A stretch of 64,000 bases of DNA from Oscillibacter faecalis_A (GCF_029218125.1 NZ_JARFXX010000005.1:62001-126000); one strand, 5' to 3'. Shown: positions 19,515-28,727, counted from the first letter of the stretch. Program-made: numbers and translations. The notes: generated by a model from the sequence alone, not told the origin.

Positions 19515-20843
19515 ATGCGAAAATTTTTAGCCATTGTGGTCTGCAAGCTGGGCCGCTTTGTGGGAAAGCTCATCGGCAAGGGCAGTTCCATGCCCGGCAA
19601 ATTTGCCCTGAAGATATGCCCGGATATTTTGAAACGGGTGACGCTGCCGCCCCACATCATCGCTGTCACCGGCTCCAACGGCAAGACCTCCACTGTGGAG
19701 ATGATCGCCACGGTGCTGCGGGCGCAGGGCAGGAACGTCATCTATAATGCCGAGGGCTCCAATCAGGTGGAGGGTGTTACCACCTTGATTTTGACCCACG
19801 CCACGCTGGGCGGCAGGGTCAAGGCCGATGTGCTGCTGCTGGAAAGCGACGAGCGCTATGCCGCCCACAGCTTCAAGTATTTTCACCCCACAGAGTTTGT
19901 CATCACCAACCTCTACCGGGACCAGCTCACCCGGAACGGCCACCCGGAGAGCGTGTTTGACGCCATTCTTCCCGCCCTCCACCCCGATACGGAGCTGATT
20001 TTGAACGCGGATGATCCGCTGTCCAGCTGCTTTGCCATCGGCCATGAGAAGGTGAAGTGGTTTGGGCTGGAGCACTGCGCCACGGATACGGACGCCCCCA
20101 CCGGCGTGTACCATGACGGTGCCTACTGTCCGGTGTGCCATGCTCCCATGGCGTATGACTACGTGCACTATAATCACATCGGCGCCTACCGCTGTACCAA
20201 GTGCGGCCACGCCCGCCCCAAGCCCGATTACGCCGCCACGGCGCTGAATTTGACGGAGGGCGCGCTGACGCTGGATGGCCGGTTCACCGTGAAGCTGGCG
20301 TTCCGCAGCATCTACAATGTCTATAACATTCTGGTGGCCTATGCCGCCTGCCGGGAGTGCGGCGTGGAGGGCGGCGCCATTGCGGATACCCTCAGCAGCT
20401 ATATCCTGAAAAACGGCCGGATGCAGACGTTCCGGCTGGGCCAGCACCACGGCACGCTGCTGACCTCCAAGCATGAAAATTCCATCGCCTATGATACGAA
20501 CCTACGCTATATTGCCTCCACCAATCAGGACTGCACGGTGCTCATCATTGTGGACGCCGTGTCCAGGAAGTATTTCACCAGCGAGACAAGCTGGCTGTGG
20601 GACATCGACTTTGACCAGCTCAACGTCCCCCATGTGAAGCGGGTCATCATCTCCGGCCTGTACCGCAATGATCTGGCGGAGCGCTTCACCTTTACCGGTG
20701 TCCAAAATTGGGAGGTCATTCCCGGCATCCCGGACGCGGCGGCGGCCATCAAGGCCCAGGGCAGCGAGGATCTGTACGTGGTCACCTGCTTTTCTGACCG
20801 GGACAAGCTGCTGAATTTGCCGGATGTGGAGAAGGAGGGCTGA
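19515..20843 (+). CDS. murT: Lipid II isoglutaminyl synthase, Mur-ligase subunit MurT
   Basis: 442 aa. The Mur-ligase ATP site is IIAVTGSNGKTSTVEMIATV; ESDERYAAHSFKYFHPTEFV and ITNLYRDQLTRNGHPES follow. A four-Cys zinc ribbon (CPVCHAPM ... CTKCGHA, residues about 207-235) is diagnostic of MurT. The DUF1727 C-terminal domain is present. MurT activates the D-Glu carboxylate of lipid II for amidation with ammonia from GatD, encoded 3 bp downstream; see the GatD entry for its missing catalytic residues. Confidence 0.95.
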   Translation: MRKFLAIVVCKLGRFVGKLIGKGSSMPGKFALKICPDILKRVTLPPHIIAVTGSNGKTSTVEMIATVLRAQGRNVIYNAEGSNQVEGVTTLILTHATLGGRVKADVLLLESDERYAAHSFKYFHPTEFVITNLYRDQLTRNGHPESVFDAILPALHPDTELILNADDPLSSCFAIGHEKVKWFGLEHCATDTDAPTGVYHDGAYCPVCHAPMAYDYVHYNHIGAYRCTKCGHARPKPDYAATALNLTEGALTLDGRFTVKLAFRSIYNVYNILVAYAACRECGVEGGAIADTLSSYILKNGRMQTFRLGQHHGTLLTSKHENSIAYDTNLRYIASTNQDCTVLIIVDAVSRKYFTSETSWLWDIDFDQLNVPHVKRVIISGLYRNDLAERFTFTGVQNWEVIPGIPDAAAAIKAQGSEDLYVVTCFSDRDKLLNLPDVEKEG

Positions 20844-20846
20844 GTC

Positions 20847-21575
20847 ATGGAATTGAAGCTGCTGCATTTTTATCCCGATCTCATGAGTCTTTACGGCAGC
20901 TATGCCAATGTGTCTATCCTGAAGCGGACACTGGAGGCCATGGGGAATACCGTTGCGGTGGAGCGGGTGCGCCCCGGCGAGGACGCCGACATCGCAGATG
21001 CCGATTTCATTTACATGGGCGCCGGTACGGAGCGGGCGCAGAAGGCCGCACTGGCGGACTTTGCCCGGTACGGCGCGGCTGTCAAGGCGGCGGCGGAGAA
21101 CGGCACGGCCATGCTGTTTGCCGGAAACTCCATGGAGCTTTTGGGTGCGTCCATTACCGATGACGCCGGTAAGGTATACGCCGGTATCGGTCTTGCGGAT
21201 TTTACCGCCGTGCAGGGGAAGAAGCGCTTTGTGGAGGATGTCTACGGCCATACCGCGCTTTTTGAAGACGCCGTAGTGGGCTTTGTGAATCGCTGTAGTG
21301 TCTTGACAGGTGTCAAGACACCTCTGCTGACGGATATGGAGCTGGGCTGCGGCAACGAGGGCCCCTGCGGCCCGGAGGGCTATCACAGCGGCAGCGTGTT
21401 CACAAGTCAGCTCACCGGCCCTATTTTAGTGAAGAATCCGGCGCTGCTGCGGATCATGGTGCAGACCATTTATAAGCATCGGGGCGAAAGCTGCCCGGAG
21501 GTGCCGGTGGACAATTACATGACGCAGGGCTGGGCCATCACGGCAGAGCAGCTAAAGGCCCGCTGCCGGAAATAA
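20847..21575 (+). CDS. gatD: GatD-like glutamine amidotransferase subunit lacking catalytic Cys and His
   Basis: 242 aa, same length and start as GatD (LKLLHFYPDLMSLYGSYANV). In active class I amidotransferases the nucleophile lies in a GxCxG-like elbow (TICGGYQFLG in the S. aureus protein as I recall it). Here the segment is MLFAGNSMELLG, with Gly93 at the Cys position. The catalytic His (YLHGPIL) is replaced in SQLTGPILVKNP (Thr190). The fold and pairing with MurT are otherwise conserved. It may be a structural partner without glutaminase activity, with MurT using free ammonia; this is inference. Confidence 0.85.
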   Translation: MELKLLHFYPDLMSLYGSYANVSILKRTLEAMGNTVAVERVRPGEDADIADADFIYMGAGTERAQKAALADFARYGAAVKAAAENGTAMLFAGNSMELLGASITDDAGKVYAGIGLADFTAVQGKKRFVEDVYGHTALFEDAVVGFVNRCSVLTGVKTPLLTDMELGCGNEGPCGPEGYHSGSVFTSQLTGPILVKNPALLRIMVQTIYKHRGESCPEVPVDNYMTQGWAITAEQLKARCRK

Positions 21576-21590
21576 GAAAGAAAAAGAATG

Positions 21591-21622
21591 TAAAAGAGCA
21601 CGGTGCAAACCGTGCTCTTTTA
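21591..21622. terminator. Terminator after murT-gatD
   Basis: TAAAAGAGCACGGT-GCAA-ACCGTGCTCTTTTA, symmetric with T-runs on both strands, so it serves both convergent genes. Confidence 0.9.
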
Positions 21623-21672
21623 CGCTATTTTTCAAAAAATGCCCCTTTTTGTTCTCTGACCTTTATCGTTTT

Positions 21673-22071
21673 TTATCCGGCGTTCAGCAATTTGTTTGCA
21701 TAGCGGCTAAGCTGTTCACACGGTTCGTACTTTGTCTTATATCCGATACCGTTGATGATGACAAATGGATTGCATGCTGTAATTTTTTCCTGAGACCCAT
21801 CGGCCATTGTGAGTGTGAACATAACCGTTTGACCGCAATAGTCGGTATATGAAGTATCTTCATTGTAGATGGTAACCTTGCGGAGATATGAAACAAGTTC
21901 TTCTGCATTTGTAATTTGGACTGTCTCATCCGGCGGAGATAAATAGACTGCTACGGAAGCAATATCGGATGCTTTCAAATCTTTATAGGGCATTTTCCCT
22001 CTCGAGATAATCACGCCTGCCGTCAGAACGACTATCACAACTGCCATAGCAATAACTGCTTTCTTTTTCAT
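21673..22071 (-). CDS. Hypothetical membrane-anchored or secreted protein
   Basis: 132 aa. A signal-anchor (AVIAMAVVIVVLTAGVII) is followed by a ~105-residue extracytoplasmic domain with VAVYLSPPDETVQITNAEEL and a Cys pair (YCGQ, ACNPFV). AT content is clearly higher than in the flanking housekeeping genes, hinting at recent arrival. I do not recognise the family. Confidence 0.7.
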   Translation of the reverse strand: MKKKAVIAMAVVIVVLTAGVIISRGKMPYKDLKASDIASVAVYLSPPDETVQITNAEELVSYLRKVTIYNEDTSYTDYCGQTVMFTLTMADGSQEKITACNPFVIINGIGYKTKYEPCEQLSRYANKLLNAG

Positions 22072-22177
22072 ACGGCTCCCCCTTCAAAAGTGTGTTTCTA
22101 TTTGTATAGACGAAAAAAAATGCCAAAGGTTCCGGCTTTTTATATCATAGAATTTTTCCTGACCGCAAAGGCAGATA

Positions 22178-22211
22178 AAAAGGGGATACCCTGTTTCAAA
22201 GGGTATCCCCG
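22178..22211 (-). terminator. Terminator after gpmI
   Basis: GGGGATACCC-N9-GGGTATCCCC, followed on the minus strand by TTTTT. It lies 16 bp past the gpmI stop. Confidence 0.85.
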
Positions 22212-22226
22212 AATAGGCTCGACTAT

Positions 22227-23741
22227 TTATTTTACGATCAGGGTATGTCCGTTCATTTCCTCCGGCACGGCAAGGCCCATTACGTCCAAAATGGTGGGGG
22301 CAATGTCGCACAGGCGGCCCTTCCGCAGTTCCGTTCCGGCGCCGCAGAGGATAAAGGGCACGGGATTGGTGGTGTGGGCGGTCATGGGGCTGCCATCCGG
22401 CTGCGTCATGACGTCCGCGTTGCCGTGGTCGGCGGTGATCATGGCGATGCCGCCCATCTTCATAGTGGCGTCCACCACACGGCCCACGCACTCGTCTACG
22501 GTCTCCACAGCCTTTACAGCCGCGTCAAACACGCCGGTGTGGCCCACCATGTCGCAGTTGGCAAAGTTCAGAATGATGACATCGTAAGCGCCGGATTCAA
22601 TGCGCTCCACGCATTTGTCGCACACCTCGTAGGCGCTCATCTCCGGCTGGAGGTCATAGGTCGCCACCTTGGGGGAGGGGACCAGCACCCGGTCCTCGCC
22701 GGGGAACTGCGTCTCGCTGCCACCGTTAAAGAAAAAGGTCACATGGGCATATTTCTCCGTTTCCGCAATGCGGAGCTGCGTCATACCCAGCGTGCTGAGG
22801 TATTCGCCGAGGCCGTTGCGGACAACCAGCCGGGGGAAGGCCACCGTCACATTGGGCATGGCGGCGTCATACTCCGTGGTGCAGACGAAGTGCACGGGGA
22901 AATACTGCCGTGTGAACCCGTCAAATTCCGGGTCCACCAGCGTGCGGGTGATCTCCCGGGCCCGGTCGGGCCGGTAGTTGAAGAAGATCACGCTGTCATT
23001 ATCGGAAATGGTGCCCTCCGGGTCACAGACCACCGGCTCCACGAACTCGTCGGTGACGCCGCTTGCATAGGCATCCTTCACGGCAGCTACAGGTACGGGA
23101 TTGACTGCGGCGCCCTCGCCGTAGACCATGGCGTCATAGGCGGCCTCCACGCGGTCCCAGCGCTTGTCGCGGTCCATGGCGTAAAAGCGGCCCATGAGCG
23201 TGGCAATCTTGCCGACACCCAGCTCCCGGCACTTTTCCACGGTGCGGGTCACATAGTCCGCGCCGGAGGTGGGGGAAACGTCCCGCCCGTCCAAAAATGC
23301 ATGGATATACACCCGCTCAAGCCCCTGCTCCTTTGCCATTTTCATCAGGGCAAAGAGGTGGTCGATATGGGAGTGGACGCCGCCATCGCTGAGAAGACCC
23401 ATCAGGTGCAGGGCGGAGCCGTTTTCCCGGCAGGCGCGCATGGCATCAAGATAGGCGGGATTTTCAAAAAAGTCACCGTCCTCAATGGACTTGCTGATGC
23501 GGGGCAGGTCCTGAAACACTACACGGCCTGCACCGATATTGGTGTGGCCGACCTCGCTGTTGCCCATCTGCCCGGCAGGCAAGCCGACATCCAGCCCGGA
23601 GGCAGACAGCTCCGTATGGGCGTATTCCTGAAAGAACTGGTCCAGCCGGGGCGTGTTGGCGGCGGCGATGGCGTTGCCGGCGGTTTCCCGGCGCAGACCG
23701 AAGCCATCCATAATGATGAGCGTGGTGGGAGTTTTGTTCAT
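22227..23741 (-). CDS. gpmI: 2,3-bisphosphoglycerate-independent phosphoglycerate mutase
   Basis: 504 aa from ATG at 23741 (MNKTPTTLIIMDGFGLR); the longer frame to 23768 has no better site. Alkaline-phosphatase-type metal motifs are MDGFGLR, GNSEVGHTNIGAGR (phosphoserine), HAFLDGRDVSPTSG and ITADHGNADVM. It interconverts 3- and 2-phosphoglycerate with Mn2+. It is the last gene of the minus-strand glycolytic group pgk-tpiA-gpmI. Confidence 0.98.
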   Translation of the reverse strand: MNKTPTTLIIMDGFGLRRETAGNAIAAANTPRLDQFFQEYAHTELSASGLDVGLPAGQMGNSEVGHTNIGAGRVVFQDLPRISKSIEDGDFFENPAYLDAMRACRENGSALHLMGLLSDGGVHSHIDHLFALMKMAKEQGLERVYIHAFLDGRDVSPTSGADYVTRTVEKCRELGVGKIATLMGRFYAMDRDKRWDRVEAAYDAMVYGEGAAVNPVPVAAVKDAYASGVTDEFVEPVVCDPEGTISDNDSVIFFNYRPDRAREITRTLVDPEFDGFTRQYFPVHFVCTTEYDAAMPNVTVAFPRLVVRNGLGEYLSTLGMTQLRIAETEKYAHVTFFFNGGSETQFPGEDRVLVPSPKVATYDLQPEMSAYEVCDKCVERIESGAYDVIILNFANCDMVGHTGVFDAAVKAVETVDECVGRVVDATMKMGGIAMITADHGNADVMTQPDGSPMTAHTTNPVPFILCGAGTELRKGRLCDIAPTILDVMGLAVPEEMNGHTLIVK

Positions 23742-23811
23742 AAAAACCTCATTTCGCAAAAAGCGCATGAATCAAAGAGAAAGCGGAGGGGGCTCGGCCC
23801 CCTCACTCTGC

Positions 23812-24585
23812 TTATTCCTGATTGGCGGCATTGATGATGTCCACAAACTGCTCGGGCTTCAGGGCGGCACCGCCGATAAGGCCGCCGTCGATGTCCGGCT
23901 GGGCCAGCAGCTCAGCGGCGTTCTTGGGATTCATGCTGCCGCCGTACTGAATGGTGACGCTGCGGGCCACCCGTGCGCCGTACAGGCCGCGGATGGTGGC
24001 ACGGATGTTGGAGCAGACCTCACCGGCCTGCTCGGCCGTGGCGGTCTTGCCGGTGCCGATGGCCCAGATGGGCTCATAGGCGATGATGCAGCGGCGCAGC
24101 TTCTCGGCGGGAACGCCGTTCAGGGCGCTCTTGACCTGCAGGGCGATCCACTCGGCGGTCACGCCGGCCTCACGCTGCTCAAGGCTCTCGCCCACGCAGA
24201 TAATGGGGCTCATGCTGGCGTTCAGCACGGCAAGGACCTTTTTATTGACGGTGGCGTCCGTCTCGCAGAAATACTGCCGGCGCTCGCTGTGGCCCACGAT
24301 GACGTACTTAACGCCCAGATCCTTCAGCATATCGGCGGAAATTTCGCCGGTGTAGGCGCCCTTTTCCTCAAAGTAGACGTTCTCGGCGCCCACGGAGATC
24401 TTCAGATCCTTGAATGCCTTCATAGCAACGGAGATGTTGCAGGCAGGGACACAGATCAGCGTGTCGCACCACTTGGCGCGGGGCATGATCTTCTTCAGCT
24501 CCTCGGCAAACTTCTTGGTCTCCGTGGCGGTCATGTTCATTTTCCAGTTGCCGGCGATAACGGTCTTGCGGTATCTGCGATTCAT
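23812..24585 (-). CDS. tpiA: Triosephosphate isomerase
   Basis: 257 aa from ATG at 24585 (MNRRYRKTVIAGNWKMN). Catalytic motifs: AGNWKMN, IVGHSERRQYF (His) and IIAYEPIWAIGTGKTA (Glu plus loop 6); the phosphate loop is IQYGGSMNPKNA. Full length. It lies between gpmI and pgk in the same orientation. Confidence 0.98.
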   Translation of the reverse strand: MNRRYRKTVIAGNWKMNMTATETKKFAEELKKIMPRAKWCDTLICVPACNISVAMKAFKDLKISVGAENVYFEEKGAYTGEISADMLKDLGVKYVIVGHSERRQYFCETDATVNKKVLAVLNASMSPIICVGESLEQREAGVTAEWIALQVKSALNGVPAEKLRRCIIAYEPIWAIGTGKTATAEQAGEVCSNIRATIRGLYGARVARSVTIQYGGSMNPKNAAELLAQPDIDGGLIGGAALKPEQFVDIINAANQE

Positions 24586-24818
24586 AATTGCGTATTCTCC
24601 TTCATATCTGTATGGCTCTATCTGAGCTGTCCGCTCCGAAGCGGAGCAGGACGAAATCAATGGTCAAACCTATTAGGTTATAGCGAAAATGCGGGCATTT
24701 GTCAAGTATTTTCGGAGAAAATACGCTTTTTTGACAGAAAACCGGCAAATACGGTTGCAATTCGCGGCACTTGCGCTCAAGGGGAGATGCGCCGCAGTGG
24801 GGGAGAGAACACCGGACT

Positions 24819-24885
24819 TTACTTGTCCAGCAGGTACGCAGCGCTGGGGAGCTTTTTACCATCCATAAACTCCAGAGAGGCACCG
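24819..24885 (-). pseudogene. Duplicated 3' end of pgk
   Basis: The last 21 codons read GASLEFMDGKKLPSAAYLLD then K-stop, matching the pgk end GASLEFMEGKELPGVACLLD 199 bp away. Upstream of this match the similarity stops. It is a decayed partial duplication, not a gene. Between it and pgk lies a 14-bp hairpin (24946-24978); no other gene is seen in 24586-25017. Confidence 0.75.
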
Positions 24886-24945
24886 CTGGATACAGCCGAA
24901 GCGCCGCCAGCGGCGGGTAAAGCGAGGCTGTATCGAGGAAGCGGC

Positions 24946-24978
24946 ACGATTTGCAGCTCGGACAGAGCTGCAAATCGT
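24946..24978. terminator. Perfect 14-bp hairpin between pgk and its duplicated tail
   Basis: ACGATTTGCAGCTC-GGACA-GAGCTGCAAATCGT. There is no T-run, so the role may be mRNA processing or stability rather than termination. Confidence 0.5.
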
Positions 24979-25017
24979 AATGCCGCAACGGGGGATAGGC
25001 GGCGGTGAAGACAGCGA

Positions 25018-26286
25018 TTACTTGTCCAGCAGACAGGCAACACCAGGAAGTTCTTTTCCCTCCATGAATTCCAGGGAGGCACCGCCGCCGGTGGAAATAT
25101 GGGTCATTTTATCGGCGTAGCCCAACTGCTCCACAGCGGCCGCGCTGTCGCCGCCGCCGATAATGGTGATGGCATTTGTGCGGCTCAGGGCCTCGGCCAC
25201 AGCCTTGGTGCCGGCGGCAAAGGCCGGGAACTCAAAAACGCCCATGGGGCCGTTCCAGATCACGGTACCGGCGCCGGCCACAGCCTCGCAGTAGAGCTTC
25301 ACCGTTTCGGGGCCGATGTCGAGCCCCTGCCAGCCCGCAGGAATCTCACCGGCCTTGACCACACGGCTGTTGGCGTCCGGAGCGAAGGCGTCCGCAATGA
25401 CGGTGTCCACCGGCAGCAGCAGCTTCACGCCCTTTGCCTTGGCCTTTTCCACCATTTCCAGCGCATAGGGCTCCCAGTCGGCCTCCAGCAGACTGCCGCC
25501 CACCTGACCGCCCATGGCGGCGGAGAACGTATAGGCCATACCGCCGCCGATGATGACGGTATCGGCAATGTCCAGCAGATTGCGGATGACGCCCAGCTTG
25601 GAGCTGACCTTGCTGCCGCCCAAAATGGCCACCAGAGGCCGCTTGGGGTTGGCCAGCGCGCCGCCGATGACCTCCAGCTCCTTTTCAATCAGGAAGCCGG
25701 ACACGGCGGGGAGATAGGCGGCCACACCGGCAGTGGAGGCGTGGGCTCGGTGCACGGCTCCAAAGGCGTCGGATACATAAACCTCTGCCAGAGAGGCTAG
25801 TCTCTTGGCAAAATCAGGGTCATTTTTCGTCTCGCCCTTTTCAAAGCGGGTGTTTTCCAGCAGCAGCACCTCACCGGGCTTCAGAACGGCGGCCTTGGCC
25901 TGCGCGTCCGTGCCCACAACGTCATGGGCGAACTGGACATCCTGCCCCAGCAGCTCGCCCAGCCGCACGGCCACAGGGGCCAGCGTCAGCTTTTTCTGAG
26001 CGGTCTCCCATGCCTCGCGGGTCAGCTCGGCGGGATTTTTGCCCTTTTCCGTCTGCTTTTTCACCCACTTGTCATAGTCCGGCTCCGGCTTACCCAAATG
26101 GGAGCAGGCAATGACTGCCGCGCCCTGCTCCAGCAGATACCGGATGGTGGGCAGCGCGGCCACGATGCGCTTATCGCTGGTGATGGCGCCGGTCTTCTTA
26201 TCCTGCGGCACATTGAAATCGCAGCGCAGCAGGACCTTCTTGCCCTTGACATCAATGTCGCGGACGGTTTTCTTCCGATCATTCAT
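25018..26286 (-). CDS. pgk: Phosphoglycerate kinase
   Basis: 422 aa from ATG at 26286 (MNDRKKTVRDIDVKGKKVLL). Family motifs: LLRCDFNVPQDKKTG, CSHLGKPEPDYD, FGAVHRAHASTAG, AILGGSKVSSKLGVI and IIGGGDSAAAVEQLG, ending HISTGGGASLEFMEGKELPG. It is about 25 residues longer than many bacterial forms because of an insert (KKQTEKGKNPAELTREAWET) near residue 90, common in clostridial versions. First gene of the glycolytic group. Confidence 0.98.
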   Translation of the reverse strand: MNDRKKTVRDIDVKGKKVLLRCDFNVPQDKKTGAITSDKRIVAALPTIRYLLEQGAAVIACSHLGKPEPDYDKWVKKQTEKGKNPAELTREAWETAQKKLTLAPVAVRLGELLGQDVQFAHDVVGTDAQAKAAVLKPGEVLLLENTRFEKGETKNDPDFAKRLASLAEVYVSDAFGAVHRAHASTAGVAAYLPAVSGFLIEKELEVIGGALANPKRPLVAILGGSKVSSKLGVIRNLLDIADTVIIGGGMAYTFSAAMGGQVGGSLLEADWEPYALEMVEKAKAKGVKLLLPVDTVIADAFAPDANSRVVKAGEIPAGWQGLDIGPETVKLYCEAVAGAGTVIWNGPMGVFEFPAFAAGTKAVAEALSRTNAITIIGGGDSAAAVEQLGYADKMTHISTGGGASLEFMEGKELPGVACLLDK

Positions 26287-26382
26287 AAGCAAGCTCCTAT
26301 CTAACAGTTTATGATTTCGTTTCCCGCGGCGCGGGAAGGGTAAGGGTAGTATGTCCACTGCCGGAGGGAGAGTCCTTCAAAA

Positions 26383-26874
26383 TCAGGTGTTTGCCATTTC
26401 ACCCACGCCCAGCAGGCCGGGGAAGTGATTTTGCCGCAGCGCCTCATATACGCACACGGCTACGGTGTTGGAAAGGTTCAGGCTCCGGGCCTCGTCAATC
26501 ATCGGCAGGCGGATGCACCGCTCACGGAAGCGCTCCCGGAGGTCTAAGGGCAGACCGGCGGTCTCCTTGCCGAAAAACAGCCAGCAGTCCGGGGAGAACC
26601 GGGCCTCCTGATAGGACCGGGGGGCCTTTGTGGTGGTGAGCCAGCAGTCGGCGGCGGCCTCGGGGTGCTGTGCGAAGAAGATGTCCAGATTTTCGTAATC
26701 GGAGACCTCCACCAAATGCCAGTAGTCCAGTCCGGCCCGCTTCACCGCACGGTCGGAAATGTCAAAGCCCAGCGGGCGGATAAGATGCAGGCGGCTGCCG
26801 GTGGCGGCGCAGGTGCGGGCAATGTTGCCGCAGTTCTGGGGAATCTCCGGCTCCACCAGCACGATGTTCAGCAT
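26383..26874 (-). CDS. trmL: tRNA (cytidine/uridine-34 2'-O)-methyltransferase TrmL
   Basis: 163 aa SPOUT-family protein. IVLVEPEIPQNCGNIARTCA, LHLIRPLGF, LFFGKETAGLP and the knot motif IRLPMIDEARSLNLSNTVAV are diagnostic. It methylates the wobble ribose of tRNA-Leu. Stand-alone gene. Confidence 0.96.
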   Translation of the reverse strand: MLNIVLVEPEIPQNCGNIARTCAATGSRLHLIRPLGFDISDRAVKRAGLDYWHLVEVSDYENLDIFFAQHPEAAADCWLTTTKAPRSYQEARFSPDCWLFFGKETAGLPLDLRERFRERCIRLPMIDEARSLNLSNTVAVCVYEALRQNHFPGLLGVGEMANT

Positions 26875-27100
26875 AAGGGGCCTCCTTTTCGGTTACTTAT
26901 CATTGGAATAACTTATTGTAATCCTTTACGGCGGGAAATTCAACCGTATTGTGTGCAAATGCCGGATTCCTTCACCGGTTTTATACGGCGGCGGACAGAG
27001 CTTTCGGTGGCTTTGATGAAAAAGCCGGGAAACCGGGAAAAGATTTGGCGGAATTTACCGTGAACTTTTTTGCGGAAGGGCTGGATTTCCCGTAAAAGTT

Positions 27101-27109
27101 TGGTATAAT
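27101..27109 (+). promoter_or_regulatory. Extended -10 promoter before the GlmU-like/prs genes
   Basis: TGGTATAAT, an extended -10 with no clear -35 (CTGGAT at 17 nt). The rest of the 26875-27166 gap is featureless. Confidence 0.45.
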
Positions 27110-27166
27110 GACATTGACTATGATTTGCGTGGCGGGTTCTGCCCCACAGACAGGAGGATGGCGATC

Positions 27167-27652
27167 ATGAAGCATATCTGCCGAGCCGTACTGATTCTGG
27201 AGGAGGAATGTTCGATTCCCGCCGGACGCAAACCGCTGATGCTGGAGACCTTCCTGCACCGCCCCCTGATGGAACGGGCCGCGGCGCAGTGCTTGGCAGA
27301 CGGTGTTCAGCGGTTTTTTATTGTCTGTCCGCCCCGTTTTGCGGCGGAGGCAGCGGCCTGCTTCCCGGAGGGAACGGCCGTTACGGTATCCGAGCAGCAC
27401 GCGGAGCTGCTGGACTTTCTCGATACGGACGAGACCACGCTGGTGCTGTGCCGCGCGGCGGTGCCCTATGCCGAGGCCGGCCCCGGCTTTGCCTATGCGG
27501 CGCCGGGCCGGGAGCTGCGGGAGGTCTGGAAGGATCAAATGACCAACGCGGTATCCGGCGCAGAGCTGGTGCCGGGCTGGCTGCCGGTATTCGGGCCGGA
27601 GACCGTCCGGGAGCTGGAGACAGCGCTGGCGGACACGGAAAAGAGCTTGTAA
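27167..27652 (+). CDS. Small GlmU-N-terminus-like protein upstream of prs
   Basis: 161 aa from ATG at 27167, 9 nt after AGGAGG (ATG 27158 is too close to it). AVLILEEECSIPAGRKPLML and LMERAAAQCLADGVQRFFIV resemble the start of a sugar-phosphate nucleotidyltransferase, but the glycine-rich G-x-G-T-R signature is gone and only part of the Rossmann-like region is present. Clostridia often have glmU directly upstream of prs, so this may be a degenerate GlmU descendant. A catalytic role is doubtful. Confidence 0.65.
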   Translation: MKHICRAVLILEEECSIPAGRKPLMLETFLHRPLMERAAAQCLADGVQRFFIVCPPRFAAEAAACFPEGTAVTVSEQHAELLDFLDTDETTLVLCRAAVPYAEAGPGFAYAAPGRELREVWKDQMTNAVSGAELVPGWLPVFGPETVRELETALADTEKSL

Positions 27653-27698
27653 TTTTTATTTAAGATACAGAAAATACAGAAAAGAGAGGGAGTTTCCT

Positions 27699-28658
27699 AT
27701 GATTTCTCACGGGAAGGACATCAAAGTTTTCTGCGGCAACGCCAACCGCCCCCTGGCAGAGGAGATCTGCCGCCTGATGGGGACAAAGCTGGGCGAAGCA
27801 GAGGTCAAGGGCTTTGCCGACGGTGAGGTCTCCGTTTCCCTGTACGAAACGGTCCGCGGCAGCGATGTGTTCGTTGTCCAGTCCACCTGCAAGCCCGTCA
27901 ATGACAACCTGATGGAGCTGCTGGTGATGATCGACGCGCTGCGCCGTGCCTCTGCCGGCCGTATCACCGCCGTTGTCCCCTATTTCGGCTATGCCCGTCA
28001 GGACCGCAAGGCCAAGGCCCGCGATCCCATTTCCGCAAAGCTGGTGGCCAACATGATTACCGCCGCCGGCGCCGACCGCGTGCTGACCATGGATCTGCAC
28101 GCCGCCCAGATTCAGGGCTTCTTCGACATCCCGGTGGACAACCTGCTGGGCAACCCCGTTTTCGTGGATTACTATGCCAAGAAGTTCGGCGATAAGTGCG
28201 AGGACATGATCGTGGTCTCTCCGGACGTCGGCTCCGTGGCCCGCGCCCGCGCCTTCGCGCAGAAGCTCCATATGCAGATGGCCATTGTGGACAAGCGCCG
28301 CCAGAAGGCCAACCAGTGCGAGGTCATGAACGTCATCGGCGACGTCAAGGGCAAGGACTGCGTGCTCTTTGACGATATGGTGGATACCGCAGGCTCCCTG
28401 TGCAACGCCGCCAAGGCCATTGTGGAGGTGGGCGGCGCCAATAAGGTCTACGCCTGCGCCAGCCACGGCGTTCTCTCCGGCCCCGCTATCGACCGTCTGG
28501 AGGCCAGCAACATCGAGGAGCTGGCTCTCCTGGATACCATTCCCGCCCATCCCGAGGCGAAGCGCGCCCGCATCAAGTACCTGACGGTGGCCCCCATGTT
28601 CTCCGATGCCATCGAGCGCACCTATCAGGAGATCTCCATCTCCAAGCTGTTCCGCTGA
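27699..28658 (+). CDS. prs: Ribose-phosphate pyrophosphokinase
   Basis: 319 aa, full length. KVFCGNANRPLAEEICRLMG and KGFADGEVSVSLYETVRG open it; YFGYARQDRKAKARDPISAK is the ATP-binding flexible loop and CVLFDDMVDTAGSLCNAAKA the PRPP loop. It makes PRPP from ribose 5-phosphate and ATP for nucleotide, His and Trp synthesis. Terminator at 28694-28727. Confidence 0.98.
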   Translation: MISHGKDIKVFCGNANRPLAEEICRLMGTKLGEAEVKGFADGEVSVSLYETVRGSDVFVVQSTCKPVNDNLMELLVMIDALRRASAGRITAVVPYFGYARQDRKAKARDPISAKLVANMITAAGADRVLTMDLHAAQIQGFFDIPVDNLLGNPVFVDYYAKKFGDKCEDMIVVSPDVGSVARARAFAQKLHMQMAIVDKRRQKANQCEVMNVIGDVKGKDCVLFDDMVDTAGSLCNAAKAIVEVGGANKVYACASHGVLSGPAIDRLEASNIEELALLDTIPAHPEAKRARIKYLTVAPMFSDAIERTYQEISISKLFR

Positions 28659-28693
28659 TTAAGCTGCGGAGCGCCGCGTCATTGCAAAAAGCC

Positions 28694-28727
28694 AAAGCGC
28701 CCCTCCGATTTTCGGAGGGGCGCTTTT
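28694..28727 (+). terminator. Terminator after prs
   Basis: AAAGCGCCCCTCCG-ATTTT-CGGAGGGGCGCTTT, followed by TT. Confidence 0.92.

Noticed and set aside
24819..25082. 87-codon frame over the duplicated pgk tail as a real gene
   Set aside because: Its upstream half is out-of-frame pgk and hairpin sequence; only the last ~21 codons are homologous.
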